64,000 nucleotides of DNA from the NCBI GenBank assembly GCA_964450865.1, contig CAYVHB010000009.1, positions 34,103-98,102 on the forward strand, written 5' to 3'. The notes under the pieces were generated by a model. It did not search any database. It was not told where the DNA came from and saw only the letters and a list, made by a program, of their open reading frames with translations. The stretch is from CAYVHB01 sp964450865. Its GTDB lineage: Bacteria; Bacillota; Clostridia; Saccharofermentanales; UBA5734. The first letter of the stretch is position 1; every line of letters starts with the position of its first letter. This document shows, piece by piece, positions 27,782 through 38,200 of the stretch. A program made the position numbers and the translations under genes.

Positions 27782-28501
27782 ATGAATGCTGCGATTGTAT
27801 TTGCCGGCGGTTCCGGACAGCGGATGCGGGCAACTGCCAAGCCCAAACAGTTCCTGGAATTATACGGCAAGCCGATCATCATTTTCACGCTGGAAGTTTT
27901 TGAACAGCATCCGGATATTGATACAGTTGTTGTCCCCTGTATCGCCGGCTGGGAAGACTATCTGCTTGATCTGCTGGACAAATACCGGATCAGGAAGGTC
28001 CGCAAGGTGCTGACTGGCGGCAAAGATACCCAGGCGTCCAAAATGATAGCCCTGGACTATATGGCAACTTTCTGCAAGCCGGATGACATCATCATGCTGC
28101 ATGACGCCGTCCGGCCGCTGGTGACAGAAAAGATGATCACGGACAATATCGAGGCGGTCAAGCGTCATGGCTCGGCAATCACGGTTGTCCCGTTTTCTGA
28201 AACCGGCATCGTCAGCAAGGATGGCACGACGACCCGCGAATCGATTATCCGCAATACCCTTTACATCGCCAAGGCACCGCAGAGCTTTTATTTCAGCGAT
28301 GTCTATGCGGCCCACCAGAAAGGCAATACCATGTCGCCGACGATCACCATTGATACCTGCAGCCTGATGACCGCGCTGGGGATTGAGCTGCACCTGGTAC
28401 CGTGCGAAACCACCAATATCAAGATTACGACCCCCGAGGACTTCTTCATCTTCAAGGCCCTGGTTGACCTGCGCGAAAGCCGCGATATTTTTGGATTGTA
28501 A
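27782..28501 (+). CDS. IspD/TarI-family cytidylyltransferase
   Basis: A 239-residue CTP:alcohol-phosphate cytidylyltransferase. The nucleotide motif FAGGSGQRM and KPKQFLELYGKPII at the N-terminus, MLHDAVRPLVT in the middle, and ITTPEDFF near the end are family hallmarks. IspD makes CDP-methylerythritol, TarI makes CDP-ribitol; between polymer genes and beside a reductase/epimerase-like gene a polyol-phosphate (TarI-like) role is more likely. ATG 27782; the site AAATGAGGA is 5' of it. No TarJ-type alcohol dehydrogenase is adjacent. Confidence 0.82.
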   Translation: MNAAIVFAGGSGQRMRATAKPKQFLELYGKPIIIFTLEVFEQHPDIDTVVVPCIAGWEDYLLDLLDKYRIRKVRKVLTGGKDTQASKMIALDYMATFCKPDDIIMLHDAVRPLVTEKMITDNIEAVKRHGSAITVVPFSETGIVSKDGTTTRESIIRNTLYIAKAPQSFYFSDVYAAHQKGNTMSPTITIDTCSLMTALGIELHLVPCETTNIKITTPEDFFIFKALVDLRESRDIFGL

Positions 28502-28712
28502 TCAGGGCAATTTGTGCTGGCAACCGGCTACCCTGATGCTCACCAGCGGTACGATGTTCACCGCCCTGCAGGCAACGGTTGTACTGGCAGCGGCCAGCCG
28601 GCAATGGCGCATCGACAGGCGCCTGTTCAATCACATTGTCCCGCAGGCATGATGGTGAAGCGGCTCTCAGCCAGCCGATCATGGCCCGATGGGGCAACGG
28701 AAGGAGCATTCT

Positions 28713-29801
28713 ATGTACGATAACCCTGTCATTGCCCGCGATTTGCAGGCGATGATCGCCAGCCACCCCCGGATAGACTGGGCAAAGCTGCGCGGCCGGA
28801 CGATCCTCGTTACCGGTATCAACGGCATGATCGGCACCTACCTGGTCCTGGCTCTCCTGCTGTTAAATGACCAGGACCAGCTCCATATCCAGGTGATCGG
28901 CCTGGCCCGCAACCTGGCCAAGGCCCGGCAGCGCCTCGCTGCGCTGCTGGACCGTCCCGACTTCATCCTGCTGGCCCAGGATCTGGCCGAGCCCCTGCAG
29001 CTCGACCGGCCCGTGGATGTCATTATTCACGCCGCCAGCCAGACCGGGCCGCGCCAGTTCGTCGATGATCCGGTCGGGACCATCGACGCCAATGTCATCG
29101 GCACGCGCCATCTGCTGGAATGGGGACGCCACCACCAGACCCGGCAATTCCTGTTTCTTTCCACCCGGGAAATATATGGCGAAAACAGCGCCGGGCACGC
29201 GTTTGTCCGCGAAGACGAATATGGACCCCTGGACCCGACCAGGATTCGCTCCTGTTATCCGGAAAGCAAGCGCCTCGGAGAAATGTACTGCATGGCCTAC
29301 CGTCACCAGTACCAGATCGACTGCCGGATCGCCCGGATTGCCCATACTTATGGCCCCGGCATGACGATCGGCGATGGTCGCGTGGTAGGTGATTTCATAA
29401 AGAATGTGATTGACGGGCAAGATATAGAAATGAACAGCGATGGCAGCGGCATCCTGGCCCTGACCTACATCACGGACATCATTGCCGGGATTTTCCTCCA
29501 GGCGCTCAATACCACTGAGATTGTCTGCAATATTTCCAACGACGAACGGATCCTGACCGTGCGGCAGCTGGCTGAACTGCTGATGACCTTCAATCCCAAT
29601 CCGGCCGCCCGCGCCGTTTTCAAGGAAGCCACCGCTACGGTTAAAATGGGATATCTGGCCAATCCGCCGGCCCTACTCTGCTCGGACCGGATCAAGCTGG
29701 CCGGCTGGCAGCCACAGGTCAGCCTGGAGGAAGGTTTCAGCCGGGTTATTGCTTATAACCAGCCTCAGCCGGCAGCAAATATGCCGGCCGCAGGTCAGTA
29801 G
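28713..29801 (+). CDS. Extended SDR: NAD-dependent sugar epimerase/dehydratase
   Basis: A 362-residue extended SDR. TGINGMIGTYL is the NAD motif (TGxxGxxG form) near residue 35; FLSTREIYGE contains the active-site Thr/Ser region and CYPESKRLGE the catalytic Tyr-x3-Lys. RIAHTYGPGM and YITDIIAGIFL are typical of nucleotide-sugar epimerases and dehydratases. The preceding cytidylyltransferase raises the option of a CDP-linked substrate, but the sugar cannot be read from sequence. ATG 28713 follows GGAAGGAGC. Confidence 0.85.
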   Translation: MYDNPVIARDLQAMIASHPRIDWAKLRGRTILVTGINGMIGTYLVLALLLLNDQDQLHIQVIGLARNLAKARQRLAALLDRPDFILLAQDLAEPLQLDRPVDVIIHAASQTGPRQFVDDPVGTIDANVIGTRHLLEWGRHHQTRQFLFLSTREIYGENSAGHAFVREDEYGPLDPTRIRSCYPESKRLGEMYCMAYRHQYQIDCRIARIAHTYGPGMTIGDGRVVGDFIKNVIDGQDIEMNSDGSGILALTYITDIIAGIFLQALNTTEIVCNISNDERILTVRQLAELLMTFNPNPAARAVFKEATATVKMGYLANPPALLCSDRIKLAGWQPQVSLEEGFSRVIAYNQPQPAANMPAAGQ

Positions 29802-29804
29802 CCC

Positions 29805-30815
29805 ATGGTCAGGCAACCCGTACCGCGCATCGCGTTTGTGATTCTGACCTGGTATTCAGCCGGGTATATCCGGGCTTGCCTGGATTCGGTCGAGCATTTG
29901 CGGCCGGCCTATGAGCCCGTTCTTTACCTGGTCGACAATGGCTCGCAGGACGACACCGTTGCTGTCATCAACAGCTTTGCCCAGGATCATCCACAGACCC
30001 GCCTGGTACTGCTGCGCAATACACAAAATCTGGGCACGACGGTTCCCCGCAATGCCGCCTTGCGCCACCTGATGGCTGAGGCTGCTGACCGGCCAGCGGC
30101 CCAGGCGGCAGCCGGCGACGCGATATCCGGCCCGGCGGCAGCCGGCCAGATGACAGATAACCAGGCGGCAGGCGGCTTTGACTACATCTGCATCCTGGAT
30201 TCGGACACGGTGATCAATCGCCCGGCCATCGACCGCCTGGTGGCTACCCTGGTCAACCGGCCGCAGACCTTGCTGGCCGCGCCCCGCATGTTTAACCAGG
30301 CCCATCAGGAGCAATGCTCCGTCAAGCACTTTCCGACCCTGCTGATCAAACTGCTCAAAGGCAGCCCGTTCCGTAGCTGGAATCAGCGTGGTGAACGGCT
30401 GGAACAGTACCCATTCATGCCAGATCCGGCACCCTTCATCGAATCAGGTGCCGGTGGTGTGCCGCTCAGCCAGGATCCGGCTGATTATCCGGTAGACTAT
30501 GCCATTTCAGCCTGCTGGCTCTTAAAGCCCGCAGCCCTGCACCGGCCGGGCCTGCTTGATGAAAAGATCTTTTACGCCCCCGAAGACGTGGATTACTGTG
30601 CGCGGGTCTGGGAGGCCGGTTTTGAGGTGCGCCTGGCCTCCGGAGCCTCGATCTATCACCTGACCCAGCGCATTTCCAAGCGTAAACTCTTCAGCAAGAT
30701 GAACTGGCGACATCTGACCGGCCTGGTTTATTACTTTGGCAAGCATCGTTATTGCTGCAACGCACGGCGGATCCGGGCCACGGCCGGCAAATCAGGAAAC
30801 AAAGAAAACAGGTGA
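29805..30815 (+). CDS. Family 2 glycosyltransferase
   Basis: A 336-residue cytosolic GT-A enzyme of the rhamnosyltransferase-like group: LTWYSAGYIRACLDSV at the N-terminus, LVDNGSQDDTV, and ILDSDTVINRPAI as metal/donor motif. The acceptor-side region has ISACWLLKPAAL and FYAPEDVDYCARVWEAGF, a strong family motif. An Ala/Gly/Pro-rich insertion of about 35 residues (residues 90-124) precedes the DSD motif and is another low-complexity expansion. It starts three bases after the epimerase stop. Sugar specificity is unknown. Confidence 0.88.
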   Translation: MVRQPVPRIAFVILTWYSAGYIRACLDSVEHLRPAYEPVLYLVDNGSQDDTVAVINSFAQDHPQTRLVLLRNTQNLGTTVPRNAALRHLMAEAADRPAAQAAAGDAISGPAAAGQMTDNQAAGGFDYICILDSDTVINRPAIDRLVATLVNRPQTLLAAPRMFNQAHQEQCSVKHFPTLLIKLLKGSPFRSWNQRGERLEQYPFMPDPAPFIESGAGGVPLSQDPADYPVDYAISACWLLKPAALHRPGLLDEKIFYAPEDVDYCARVWEAGFEVRLASGASIYHLTQRISKRKLFSKMNWRHLTGLVYYFGKHRYCCNARRIRATAGKSGNKENR

Positions 30816-30821
30816 ACGCAC

Positions 30822-32459
30822 ATGCGCAAACACATGCCTCCGCTACCTCAGCCCCCTGAAGATCACTTGCCAGAGCAGGATCGTGAATCCGGCCAGGCCG
30901 GTGACCGGGCAGCAGCCGACCGGACCGATCCGGCCCCGGCCGGCGATTTCCCGGAAAAAATCAATGCCGATCTGCAGGATGACATGAAAATTGTTCTGCT
31001 CAAAAAGCGCCTGGCCGAGATGGCCCGTCACAACAAGGTGACACACTGGCTCAAGATTGTTTTTATCCTGGGCACGCTGCTGATGGTCAACCTGGCGATT
31101 ATCATCAGCTTCTATCTGGTCGCTCTGCAAAAACCGCTGCAGTTTGCTCTCAGTTTCAATGATTATGTGTCGACCATCCCGCTGCTGCTGGGCTTCTGCC
31201 TGCTTTATATCGACTACCTGAAAATGACCCAGTTCTACCGCAAGACCTACACGGATATTTTTTCCTCCTCCGTTGTCTTCAGTTTCCTGGCCGTCATGTC
31301 CACCACGGCGATTGCTTTTTTCTTCCGCTGGTTCCTGCTGTCCCGTTATGTCATGGTTGTCGCCTCACTGGTCATGGTCCTGCTGATCTATCTGTGGTCA
31401 GCCGTATGCCTGTATATCAGCAAACGGATCTATCCCCACGGCAAGCTGTTGCTGGTCGCCGTCAACAAGCAGGAGGCCGATCTGCTCTATGCCAAGGTTG
31501 AACAGGAACTGCCCGGCCTGCACCTCGACTACATCGGTTACGCCCTGACTGCCGACCAGCCCCTGCCCTGCCTGCTGCCGGCCGTTGATCGCTGCACGGA
31601 TGTCATGGTCTCTGCCTCGATTAACGAAACGCTGAAAGCTGAACTCCTGCTGTATGCCTCGGACCACGACAAGACGATTTACATGGTGCCACAATTCTCG
31701 GACCTGATCTATTCCAAGTTCCGGGTCCTCAATTTCTCGGACATGCCCACCTTCATGATTGACAGCCTCGGCCTGACTTATCAGCAGCGGGTCTTCAAGC
31801 GGCTGTTTGACATTTTATTCTCGCTGTTCGTGCTGATTCTGACCTTGCCGCTGCAGCTCGTGATTGCCATTGCGATCCGGCTTGATTCGCCTGGTCCGGC
31901 CTTGTATACCCAGGAGAGGGCGACGCTCAGCGGCCGCCTGTACCAGGTTTACAAGTTCCGGACCATGGTCAACCGGGCGGAAGAACGTTTTGGCGCCCGG
32001 TTATCCGGCTCCGATGATCCGCGCGTAACCCGTCTGGGCAAGCTCTTGCGGGGCACCCGTCTCGATGAGCTGCCGCAGTTTTTCAATATCCTGAAGGGCG
32101 ATATGTCGGTGGTCGGGCCCCGTCCGGAGCGCGCGCACCTGATCAGTGAATATGAGTCGAATGTCCCCGGCTTTGCCCAGCGGCTGAAGGTCAAGTCCGG
32201 CCTGACCGGCCTGGCCCAGGTCTACGGCAAATATGACACCAAGCCGGAGGATAAACTGCGCTATGACATCATGTATATCCGCAATTATTCCCTGCTGCTG
32301 GACATCCGGATCATTCTCCTGACAGTACGTGTCATGTCGCCGGCCAATCTCTACCTCAAGTATCGGCCCGTCCAGAATTTCCCGATCGACCTGAGTGACG
32401 TCAAGGGCAAGGGCTGTCAGCCTGAACCCGAAACCGGGGAGGTCCGCCCGGCGATCTGA
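30822..32459 (+). CDS. Priming sugar-1-phosphate transferase (WbaP/WcaJ-like)
   Basis: A 545-residue polyprenyl-phosphate phosphoglycosyltransferase that starts polymer synthesis. About 85 hydrophilic residues precede four TM segments (roughly 85-215) and a Rossmann-like central domain; the catalytic sugar-transferase domain begins at about 325 with KRLFDILFSLFVLIL and includes DSPGPALYTQERA, YKFRTMV, LDELPQFFNILKGDMSVVG and PRPE. All diagnostic elements are present. It starts seven bases after the preceding gene, so both belong to one operon. The sugar moved is not predictable. Confidence 0.92.
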   Translation: MRKHMPPLPQPPEDHLPEQDRESGQAGDRAAADRTDPAPAGDFPEKINADLQDDMKIVLLKKRLAEMARHNKVTHWLKIVFILGTLLMVNLAIIISFYLVALQKPLQFALSFNDYVSTIPLLLGFCLLYIDYLKMTQFYRKTYTDIFSSSVVFSFLAVMSTTAIAFFFRWFLLSRYVMVVASLVMVLLIYLWSAVCLYISKRIYPHGKLLLVAVNKQEADLLYAKVEQELPGLHLDYIGYALTADQPLPCLLPAVDRCTDVMVSASINETLKAELLLYASDHDKTIYMVPQFSDLIYSKFRVLNFSDMPTFMIDSLGLTYQQRVFKRLFDILFSLFVLILTLPLQLVIAIAIRLDSPGPALYTQERATLSGRLYQVYKFRTMVNRAEERFGARLSGSDDPRVTRLGKLLRGTRLDELPQFFNILKGDMSVVGPRPERAHLISEYESNVPGFAQRLKVKSGLTGLAQVYGKYDTKPEDKLRYDIMYIRNYSLLLDIRIILLTVRVMSPANLYLKYRPVQNFPIDLSDVKGKGCQPEPETGEVRPAI

Positions 32460-32513
32460 TGCATGGTTTTGCGCGAATTTGCACGATGTTGACTGGTCCG
32501 GACTATCTGAAGA

Positions 32514-32536
32514 TTGACAGGCTGTCTGATTGTCAA
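32514..32536. promoter_or_regulatory. Inverted repeat before the pyruvyl transferase gene
   Basis: TTGACA (32514-32519) and TGTCAA (32531-32536) are perfect inverted hexamers 11 bp apart, in the 163-bp gap after the sugar transferase gene. TTGACA could also be a -35, but no good -10 follows at 17 bp. Confidence 0.3.
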
Positions 32537-32622
32537 GCACCAGATTCACGAGTAAAACAATAGGCGTCCTGAAAATTGAGCCGCCACGGCCAGCGGCAAG
32601 TATTGAATAACGGGGTATAGAG

Positions 32623-33735
32623 ATGAAGGTTGGAATCATCAGCATCAACAAGTATTCAAAGCATCTGAATTATGGGGCGGCGCTCCACACCTATGCTTTC
32701 CAGCAATACTTGGACAAAATGAATGTCGATAACACAATTATCGACTACCTGCCGCGTTTCATGCAGGAATACAGCATGGAATACCCCTTCATGACACCGC
32801 CGCCTGTCAAGAAATATCAGCGCGTTATCTTCTGGCTGCTCAATCTCCTGCACAACAAGATCAAGTATGACAAGTTCATGCGTTTTTTCGACAAGCATTA
32901 TCGCAAGACAAAATGTCAATATACAGAAAAGATCCTGCGCAATGCCCAGCTGAAATTTGACACTGTCATCTGTGAAAGTGACGTCATCTGGAGCCCCCAC
33001 ACCACGGAAAATTTTGAAGACGCCTTTTTCTGCAATCTGCCATCGATGCGGGGGATGCGCAAGATTGCTTACGCGCCCAGTATTGGCTATTACAATTTTA
33101 CCCAGGAACGTCAGGTCCAGTTCCGGTCCCTGCTGAAAAATATCGACTTCATATCCTGCCGCGAGATCCAGGGCACCGAGTTCACACGCCAGTTCACAGA
33201 CAAGCCGGTCACCAACGTGCTCGATCCGACGCTGTTGCTTGACTCGGCCGATTACGACGGGATCTGCCAGCCGCCCCGCGACAAGGGCTATGTCCTGGTT
33301 TACAATTGCCTGAAAAATAACCACAAGATGATCCGTGATGCCAAGAAAATCGCCCGGGCCCGCAACCTGAAAGTTGTCGAGCTCAGCGTCTATATCCATA
33401 ACAAGCTGGATCACAAGACGGTCGTCTCGGCCGGCATCGAGGAGTTCATCGGCTATTTCAAGCATGCCGACTTCGTTGTGACCAATGCCTTTCATGGTGT
33501 CTGCTTTTCGCTGGTTTTCAAGAAGGACTTCTTTACCTACGCCCGCGGCACCAAGGATTCACGGGTTACCAGCATTCTCAGCCTGCTTGGCCTGAACGAC
33601 CGCTTCCTGCTTAATACCGACGAGTTGCCGCCCCTTGCCCCGATTGACTACACGGCGGTTTATCAGCTCCTTGACGAGGAGCGGCGCAAATCCCGGGCCT
33701 ATCTGGACCAGGCCCTGACAGCCGAGATCGACTGA
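32623..33735 (+). CDS. Polysaccharide pyruvyl transferase family protein
   Basis: A 370-residue protein beginning KVGIISINKYSKHLNYGAAL, the usual opening of the family (…NYGAxLxxYAL). Later VICESDVIW, the ISCREIQGTEF segment and VTNAFHGVCFSLVFKK (family H-G-xx-F/L) are present. Members add pyruvate ketals from PEP to sugars of surface polymers, although many are untested. Only a weak AGAG site precedes ATG 32623. AT content is somewhat higher here than in neighbours, with more Lys codons. Confidence 0.88.
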   Translation: MKVGIISINKYSKHLNYGAALHTYAFQQYLDKMNVDNTIIDYLPRFMQEYSMEYPFMTPPPVKKYQRVIFWLLNLLHNKIKYDKFMRFFDKHYRKTKCQYTEKILRNAQLKFDTVICESDVIWSPHTTENFEDAFFCNLPSMRGMRKIAYAPSIGYYNFTQERQVQFRSLLKNIDFISCREIQGTEFTRQFTDKPVTNVLDPTLLLDSADYDGICQPPRDKGYVLVYNCLKNNHKMIRDAKKIARARNLKVVELSVYIHNKLDHKTVVSAGIEEFIGYFKHADFVVTNAFHGVCFSLVFKKDFFTYARGTKDSRVTSILSLLGLNDRFLLNTDELPPLAPIDYTAVYQLLDEERRKSRAYLDQALTAEID

Positions 33736-33804
33736 AACGCCTGGCCTACAGATATACCGGATAAACCGCCGCAAACGGGGCGGGACAGGAGTATAGGAGC
33801 ACAT

Positions 33805-35115
33805 ATGAGCCTGATCAGCAAAGTTTCCAAATTGTCACGATATATGGAATACCGGCGCATGCATAAGCGTTACAAATCGGCCCAGCAGAAATTTCTCGCC
33901 CACCAGCGCAATATGCAGAAGTACGAAAAGTACGACAGGGAATTCCAGAGCGTCGGCAATAAGCTCGGTTTTTATAAAAAACGCCTGGCCCACGAGCTGC
34001 TGAAAATATTATACATTTTCCCGATCAAAAACAACCGGATCCTGCTGATGAGCTTTCAGGCCGGCAAATTCTCCTGCAATCCCAAATATATTGCCGAATA
34101 TCTGAAGACGAACTATCCTGGCGAGTTTGAAATCACCTGGGCCTTCCGCGATCCTGTCGAATATGCCTGGCTGGCTGACTGGGACTACCAGGTCATCAAG
34201 CTGTACTCGCTGCGTTACTTTATTTATGCCCTGACCTCGCGCGTCGTGATCTACAACATGCGCTTCCCGATCGTTGTTCCATTCCGCAAGGGCCAGCTGA
34301 CGATTGGCACCGGCCATGGCGGTGGCGCGTACAAGAAACTGCTGCTCGACAATCCGAGCATCTCCCGTCTCGAGAAAAAGGAAATCGCCCTCAGCACCAG
34401 CATCACCAATCTGTTCATCTCCAGTTGTGCAGCTTATACCTCGCATGTCCTGCGTGGGGCCTTCGGTTACAAAGGCGAGGTCCTGGAATGCGGCATGCCC
34501 CGCAACGATATCCTGGTCAATAGGGATTTCAGCCAGGCTGAGACGGTCCGCCGTTATTATCATATCCCCAAGGACCGCAAAATCATCCTCTACGCCCCGA
34601 CCTACCGCAAGGGCACGCGTACCGGCACCGACTATGAGATCGATTTCAAGCAGGTTGTCAAAGCGGCTAAAGAGCGCTTCGGCGGCGAATGGATTGTCAT
34701 GTTCCGCATGCATTATTTCATCAAGGAGCGCGGTACTTTAGGCAGCGGCTTCAAGCGGATTGATGCCACCAATTATCCGGACATGCAGGAGCTCCTCGTG
34801 GCTGCGGATATCCTGATTACCGACTACTCTTCCAGCGTCTGGGACTATTCCCTGCTCAACAAACCGGGTTTTCTTTATGCAACCGACCTGGATGAATACC
34901 TGGTCAAGCAGGGCTTTTATGTTGACGTCCGGGAATGGCCGTTCCCCATCGCCCAGAATAATGCCGAGCTGGTTGACCGCATCCTCAATTTCGACATGGA
35001 CAACTGTGCGGCCAGGATTGCCCACCATCATCAGGAGCTGGGCTCCTTTGAAAATGGCCACGCCACGGAGACTGTCGCCCGCCGCATTCACGAGGAATGT
35101 TTCGGCCGGAAATGA
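33805..35115 (+). CDS. CDP-glycerol glycerophosphotransferase family protein (2)
   Basis: A 436-residue TagB/TagF-type transferase. A basic amphipathic N-terminal region of about 70 residues (many Lys/Arg/Tyr) may attach it to the membrane. Catalytic motifs are TGHGGGAYKKLLL (WHG position occupied by GHG), CGMPRNDILV, LYAPTYRKGT and DMQELLVAADILITDYSSS. The WHG-to-GHG change is a substitution of the first residue, with the catalytic His kept. ATG 33805 follows CAGGAG. Last gene of the surface-polymer locus. Confidence 0.9.
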   Translation: MSLISKVSKLSRYMEYRRMHKRYKSAQQKFLAHQRNMQKYEKYDREFQSVGNKLGFYKKRLAHELLKILYIFPIKNNRILLMSFQAGKFSCNPKYIAEYLKTNYPGEFEITWAFRDPVEYAWLADWDYQVIKLYSLRYFIYALTSRVVIYNMRFPIVVPFRKGQLTIGTGHGGGAYKKLLLDNPSISRLEKKEIALSTSITNLFISSCAAYTSHVLRGAFGYKGEVLECGMPRNDILVNRDFSQAETVRRYYHIPKDRKIILYAPTYRKGTRTGTDYEIDFKQVVKAAKERFGGEWIVMFRMHYFIKERGTLGSGFKRIDATNYPDMQELLVAADILITDYSSSVWDYSLLNKPGFLYATDLDEYLVKQGFYVDVREWPFPIAQNNAELVDRILNFDMDNCAARIAHHHQELGSFENGHATETVARRIHEECFGRK

Positions 35116-35238
35116 TGGCATAAGCTGCCCTGGAGGCGCTGCTGGTTGCCTAACTGCTTCACTCCTTCTATCTGGAAAATACCTCCAGCGCTGGTATCGC
35201 TGCGGTTATGGACTGATGCGCCAATCGGATTGACGCGC

Positions 35239-38200
35239 CTAACGCGCCAGCGGCTGGTTGGCGGGAGCCTGGAAGGGTGTGCGCCGTGCGTTAAACTGAT
35301 TGGCATCGAGGATAGGGTACTGGGCTTCGTATAGTTTGAAGCCAAACCCGTAGGCATCGTTGCGTTGCAGAGTCAGATCTTTTACACGCCGCGCGAAGGA
35401 CTGTTCCGACAATAACGTCATGAATTGAATTTCCACCCACTCGCTCATCCCTTCATAAATCAGCAGGCGCCTATTGCGACCATATCGTTTGTTAATCTCT
35501 TTATCATCCCAGTTGATGAACTGCCAGATATGCGTCAGTTCATGAGCCATGGTTGACATGATCATGATCTTGGGAGCACCGCTTTCGATGAGTATTTTAT
35601 ACCCCTCCCGGGACTTGATGGCCACCCCTGCGCTCCGGGCATCAAAATCCGGGGTAGCTATAAACTGCCGGCCCATTTTCCGGGCGATGACCCTGGCCGA
35701 GGCAAATTCGATGCGAATGGGGACAGGCAGGCGAATGTTGAAAATATCACAGAGATTATGATAAACATCCTGATAAATCGTCTGATATTGGGTCATTTCA
35801 CGAACCGCTGTGGCCGTACAGGCCGCGCAGCGGACCCGTCCGTCTGACAGCTCATCATATTCAATTCCCGTCAGCAGGCGGCCACAGAAATCACAGAACT
35901 GGGTGCTGCCAGCCGGATTGGCAGCCGCATCCAGCTGCTCTGCCAGCCGCTTGCTGGTGCGCGCCTGGTAAAGAGGATTGTTGCGCAGGCCCAGCGCGCC
36001 AAGATAAGCCCAGGTTCCCGCTGGATCGAGCAGGGCTGACTGCTCGTCGGCACCGAATAACAGGTAATGACGATTCATGTAGGGGATTGTCTGGATTGGC
36101 ACCGGTACAAGGGGCGCAGACGGCGGTTCCTCGGGAATCATGACAAAAGTTGCCGGCGGGCTTCCGGTGGATGGAATGGCAGCGGATCCTGTGCCCGCGG
36201 GAACAGACTCCGGGCCAGGCATCGCCGCACCCGTCGTGACTTCGATGTCATGGCCCGGGCTTTCCACGTGCGTACCGGTATTGATGGCTTCCGTTTGATT
36301 CGCGGCCGTGTCCGGCTGTGATGTTGCGGACCCGATGCCAGAATCCGGCGCAGTGGCTGCCGTACCAGGCACAGACTCGGGCGCAGCTGCCCCTGGCTGA
36401 GGATGGCGCCTCTTTTTGCGGTTGCCTCCCAGCCAGGCTTTGATTTGTACCGCAAGTTGATCCAGCCAGCTCCGCTGCCGCAACTGGCTGTCAGTCGGCC
36501 AGGCCGGTGGAGACCCGACAACCGGTTCTGGTCCGCCCTCCGATATCAGCCGCTTGAGCTTGTCCTGATGCCAGTCGAGGTAATCACTGATCATGGCCAG
36601 AATCCGGACCAGATTTCGCTCGAAAGCAGTCAGCAGCCCCAGATCCAGCTGGCTGTCTTCAATAATCAGAATGGAATCAGCAGGTAAACCGGTATATTCA
36701 CACGTATAAGTCCCGGTGCCGGCCAGATCGGCGGCGAGCGGAATTTCCCCCGGCCTGGCTGAAGCCATATTCCCGGCCTGGGCCGCCTGGTTCGCGGCCT
36801 GATCCGGGGCCTGATCCGGGGTCTGGTCCGCCATCTGGACGGTTGCTTCGCCGGCCCCTGGCCCCGGATTTGTATCCGGCACAGATCGTGGCCCGCCAGA
36901 AACTGCTGCCGGTGTCAGCGCAACCACATAATGGTAATCATCGGGGAAGATTGTCACGAATAATTCATTCAGCAACGTAACCAGAGTCCGGCGGATTTCC
37001 GGCGTCGTCTCCGGAAAATCCAGCCGCAAGACCGCTTTATTGACATATTGACGGGCTGTAATCCCGTTAAGCTCAACGATCTTAGCCCCGGCAATATGGT
37101 TGTAATCGGCCAGCTCCAGATAGCCGCGGGTCGTGCAGACAATGGTTGCTGTACCCCGGATGACCCGGATGGATGCCAGGGTGCGCTGATCGCCGGTTTG
37201 CTGGCTGGTTTGCCATTGGCTGATCAGGTAATGGCGGACTTGCCGATAATAACGTCGCCGGTCGAGGTGGTCCGCCGCCCGCCTGACGAGCAGCCCTTGT
37301 TGCGGCGCGCCGCGGCAGATCTCGTAATATTTACCGGCAAAGGTGTGATATTGGCCCGGCAGGTAAATCTGGTCGAGCTGGCCGCTCAGTCGTGCACCAA
37401 GGAAGTGCTGGCTCTGGGCATAATCTTCCGGAATGTACCAGGCAGTCTGCAGGCCGGCCAGGATGGCGGCCACGGTGGGGTCTGGCTCCAGATGATAAAG
37501 TGTCAGGACATGGGTCTCCAGATTGTGCCGGTTCAGCTGGTAAACCAGGCGTTTGCTGATCCGGATATTGGCTGGCTCCAGCTGCAGGCTCGTGCAAATG
37601 ACCGTACCGGCTGCTGCCTGCAGGTCTGCCGGACTGCTTTGGCCAAACATCAGGAAAACCTGGTTTATCTCGGCTGCGGGCTGGTCCTTCTGCGTCAGCA
37701 GCATCAACAGGCGCAAAGCCAGATTACGCATGGTCAGCGCGTAGTCGGCGCAGATCTGGGGAATGGCCTTCGGATCATTCTGAAAGAGCAGCGCATTATC
37801 GGCCATGTATTCACGAAAGAGGTAATTGGCGGAAATGACATGGACCAGTCCATACTCGGCACTGCGTGTCGTAAATTGGCGGATCACTTCGAAAAGATTA
37901 TACGCCTCGTCCTCGACGATGATCAGTCCCTGCTTTTCCCGCCGAGTATGCCAATAGGCGGCGCTGAACTCAATAGCCTGATCAAATGATTCCTGCAATA
38001 AAGGCAGATCGGTATACTGGCAGAACAATTTGTAATACTGAGCAGCGATCCAGCGCATATCCACAACCGGAAAACGGCTGTCACTGATCCAGCGAACCCG
38101 GCGGACCTGATTTTTCAGCGCCAGCAGGGCCAGTTCCGTGCCAACCCCCAGATAGTGAGCCACATGCGGCAGAAGCCGGTGATGCAGCGGGTCACCGTCG

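Noticed and set aside
37048..37989. 313-codon open frame on the plus strand
   Set aside because: It lies wholly antisense to the giant membrane protein, has no ribosome site and no family motif; high GC makes long antisense frames common.
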